Assembly (NCBI RefSeq): GCF_000002995.4
Contig: NW_025062479.1
Location: forward strand, 12,381,721 to 12,445,720
Direction: 5' to 3'
Length of the DNA: 64,000 nt
From: Brugia malayi
Taxonomy: Eukaryota > Nematoda > Chromadorea > Rhabditida > Onchocercidae
Part shown: positions 62,618 through 64,000 of the stretch, in pieces
Layout: the number at the start of each line of letters is the position of its first letter
Numbering within the stretch: the first letter of the stretch is position 1
The notes under the pieces: generated by a model
Seen by the model: only the letters and a program-made list of their open reading frames with translations
Database searches by the model: none
What the model was told of the DNA's origin: nothing
Made by a program: the position numbers and the translations under genes

Positions 62618-64000
62618 TTAAGATGTAATTTTGAGAGAGTGATTTTGAGGTATATAGCTAAATGTACGGAGTTTAATAGGTGGGATTTCTTCTTTAGTTA
62701 GGAATTGAGTGTGTAGTGATTCTATAGGGAGAGTAATGATGGTAGCTTGATTTGAATTTCGTTTTGAAGTATTACAAAGGAGGGATTGAACTAATTTAAA
62801 TTTCCACTTAATAATAACTAAAATAGTTAATATAGTTATACAGATAAAAATCAATTTCCAATGTGTTATCACGTTTTCAAATTCTTCTTCTATCGGTAGA
62901 ATAATTTCATTGAATTCCCTTTCCATTTGTTTGATAATTTCTTCTCCTTCTTCAGAGATTTCTTGCCAAAAGAGTTCATCCTTCATTTGATGTGGTAATG
63001 AATTAATTGTTTTTTGGGTTTGAGTTAGGATTTCCAGTTCTGCATTAATTCTTTCAATTTCAAACTTACTTATTAAATCTCCTTTGAATTCGATATTTTC
63101 GATTGTTGGTTGTTCTGATTTGCAAGGAGCCACCATCAAATTTCCGTTAATTCTTTTAGCTATCACATCGTTTCTTTGAAGTATTAGTTTCGTGGCAAGG
63201 GTAGGGTTGCTGATTGATAGCCATTTGATCAAAAGTAATAAGTTATTTCTGTTTTGGCAACTTCTTTGCTGCGTTTCTTTGAGTTGTTGAAGGAATCCTT
63301 GTCTTAGTGAATCAGAAAGGTATTGAAGTTTTACGTTTTCAGGATCATACTTTCTATCCGGAGACTTTTCCATCATCAATAGTTTATTTGTTACTCTTCG
63401 TTTGGATTTTGTAGAGTTCGAGTCATCTTCAACGTCTAGTTCAATAACTATATCGCCCTGCATTAAAATTGGAGAGGTGAATCTACAATTTTTGGTGTTT
63501 AATATAGGGGGGTTTTTATCAAATATAAGCGATGCTTGTATCTCATCGATGATGAAGTGGTTGTTATACTTTGTAGCCTTGAATCTTCCGATCTTTCGAT
63601 ATAAACAATGATTGGTTGTATCATTGCTATTCCATATGATAATGCTAGTATTTGTTATGCATTCACCCTTTTGTGTCAAACAGTCTTTTATATCATCAAG
63701 GTTAGAAACTAACTCTTTTCCATCGTATAGAAGAATTTCTCCTTGGGTTAATATGAAGTTTGATGTTGATTGACAGTTGACTCCTAACCATCCATAGGAG
63801 TATTGTATCTCCTTACTTGTTATCCATTGATTAGGAGAAGATTGAATTAGTCTAATTCCATTCATTTGTTTTCGAACATTTAAATATCTGCAGAATTGTG
63901 ACAAAGTTGCAGTAGTAGACGTATGGTCTGATACTACCGATAGTGATATTCTAAGAAAAGCTTTCGTGCATACGGTTCGTGTAATGTTGCTACATTTTAT
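62618..64000 (-). CDS. Envelope-like membrane glycoprotein of an LTR retroelement (partial)
   Basis: A single open frame of 460 visible codons, unspliced and open to the right edge of the window, so the N-terminus is missing. This contrasts with the intron-rich host genes. Reading from the edge there are several cysteines, four N-glycosylation sequons (NIT, NTS, NDT, NST), then a long charged segment rich in E/I/L that may form a coiled coil (about 62870-63100). A single hydrophobic helix follows (IFICITILTILVII, near 62805-62850), then a cytoplasmic tail of about 62 residues. Ectodomain, helix and short tail is the layout of a viral-type envelope protein. Its position just before a TG-starting repeat fits the env slot of a BEL/Pao or Gypsy element. 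Such captured env genes are known in nematodes (Tas, Cer elements). The source virus family could not be identified, and the ORF itself is intact where visible. Confidence 0.6.
   Translation of the reverse strand: MKCSNITRTVCTKAFLRISLSVVSDHTSTTATLSQFCRYLNVRKQMNGIRLIQSSPNQWITSKEIQYSYGWLGVNCQSTSNFILTQGEILLYDGKELVSNLDDIKDCLTQKGECITNTSIIIWNSNDTTNHCLYRKIGRFKATKYNNHFIIDEIQASLIFDKNPPILNTKNCRFTSPILMQGDIVIELDVEDDSNSTKSKRRVTNKLLMMEKSPDRKYDPENVKLQYLSDSLRQGFLQQLKETQQRSCQNRNNLLLLIKWLSISNPTLATKLILQRNDVIAKRINGNLMVAPCKSEQPTIENIEFKGDLISKFEIERINAELEILTQTQKTINSLPHQMKDELFWQEISEEGEEIIKQMEREFNEIILPIEEEFENVITHWKLIFICITILTILVIIKWKFKLVQSLLCNTSKRNSNQATIITLPIESLHTQFLTKEEIPPIKLRTFSYIPQNHSLKITS

Noticed and set aside
1..64000. 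CRISPR arrays, tRNA or rRNA genes, prokaryotic operons or phage
   Set aside because: No regularly spaced repeats, cloverleaf-like sequences or rRNA motifs were recognised, and the genes are intron-rich and animal-type.

Overview
The window looks like nuclear DNA of a nematode. It is AT-rich, and its genes are built from many short exons with mostly short introns. The protein architectures match nematode genes best: an ADT-1-like ADAMTS, a HUM-6/myosin VII, an NCR (NPC1-like) protein and an NSP/BCAR3-type SH2 protein. The clade cannot be fixed from the sequence; a parasitic clade III worm is only a guess. All exon models were built by eye from reading frames, GT/AG sites, phase continuity and remembered family motifs. 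No alignment was run.

Layout: (1) about 1-10,866, plus strand: an ADAMTS metalloprotease with a long thrombospondin type 1 (TSP1) array, missing its first exon(s) off the left edge. (2) 10,867-13,319: convergent intergenic space. (3) 13,320-30,539, minus strand: a complete 42-exon class VII myosin. All phases join to one frame of about 2,114 residues: motor, IQ neck, MyTH4-FERM, SH3, MyTH4-FERM. (4) 30,540-32,249: spacer. (5) 32,250-44,282, minus strand: a complete 25-exon NPC1-family sterol transporter of about 1,328 residues, interrupted by one apparent extra base in the sterol-sensing domain. (6) 44,283-50,608: no recognised gene, with a CT-rich patch near 46.5-47.0 kb. (7) 50,609 to about 55,480, with a possible first exon to 57,822, minus strand: an SH2 plus RasGEF-like adaptor of the NSP (BCAR3/SH2D3) family. 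(8) About 57,823-61,900: no recognised gene. (9) About 61,904-64,000, minus strand: the 3' end of an LTR retroelement, with an envelope-like membrane glycoprotein ORF running off the right edge and a probable 3' LTR behind it.

The four host genes act in different places: extracellular matrix, actin-based motility, endolysosomal sterol export and adhesion signalling. Nothing suggests an operon. The most unusual items are the envelope-like ORF of the retroelement, two decayed TSP1 exons inside an ADAMTS intron, the single-base disruption in the NPC1 homolog, and frequent AAG 3' splice sites.
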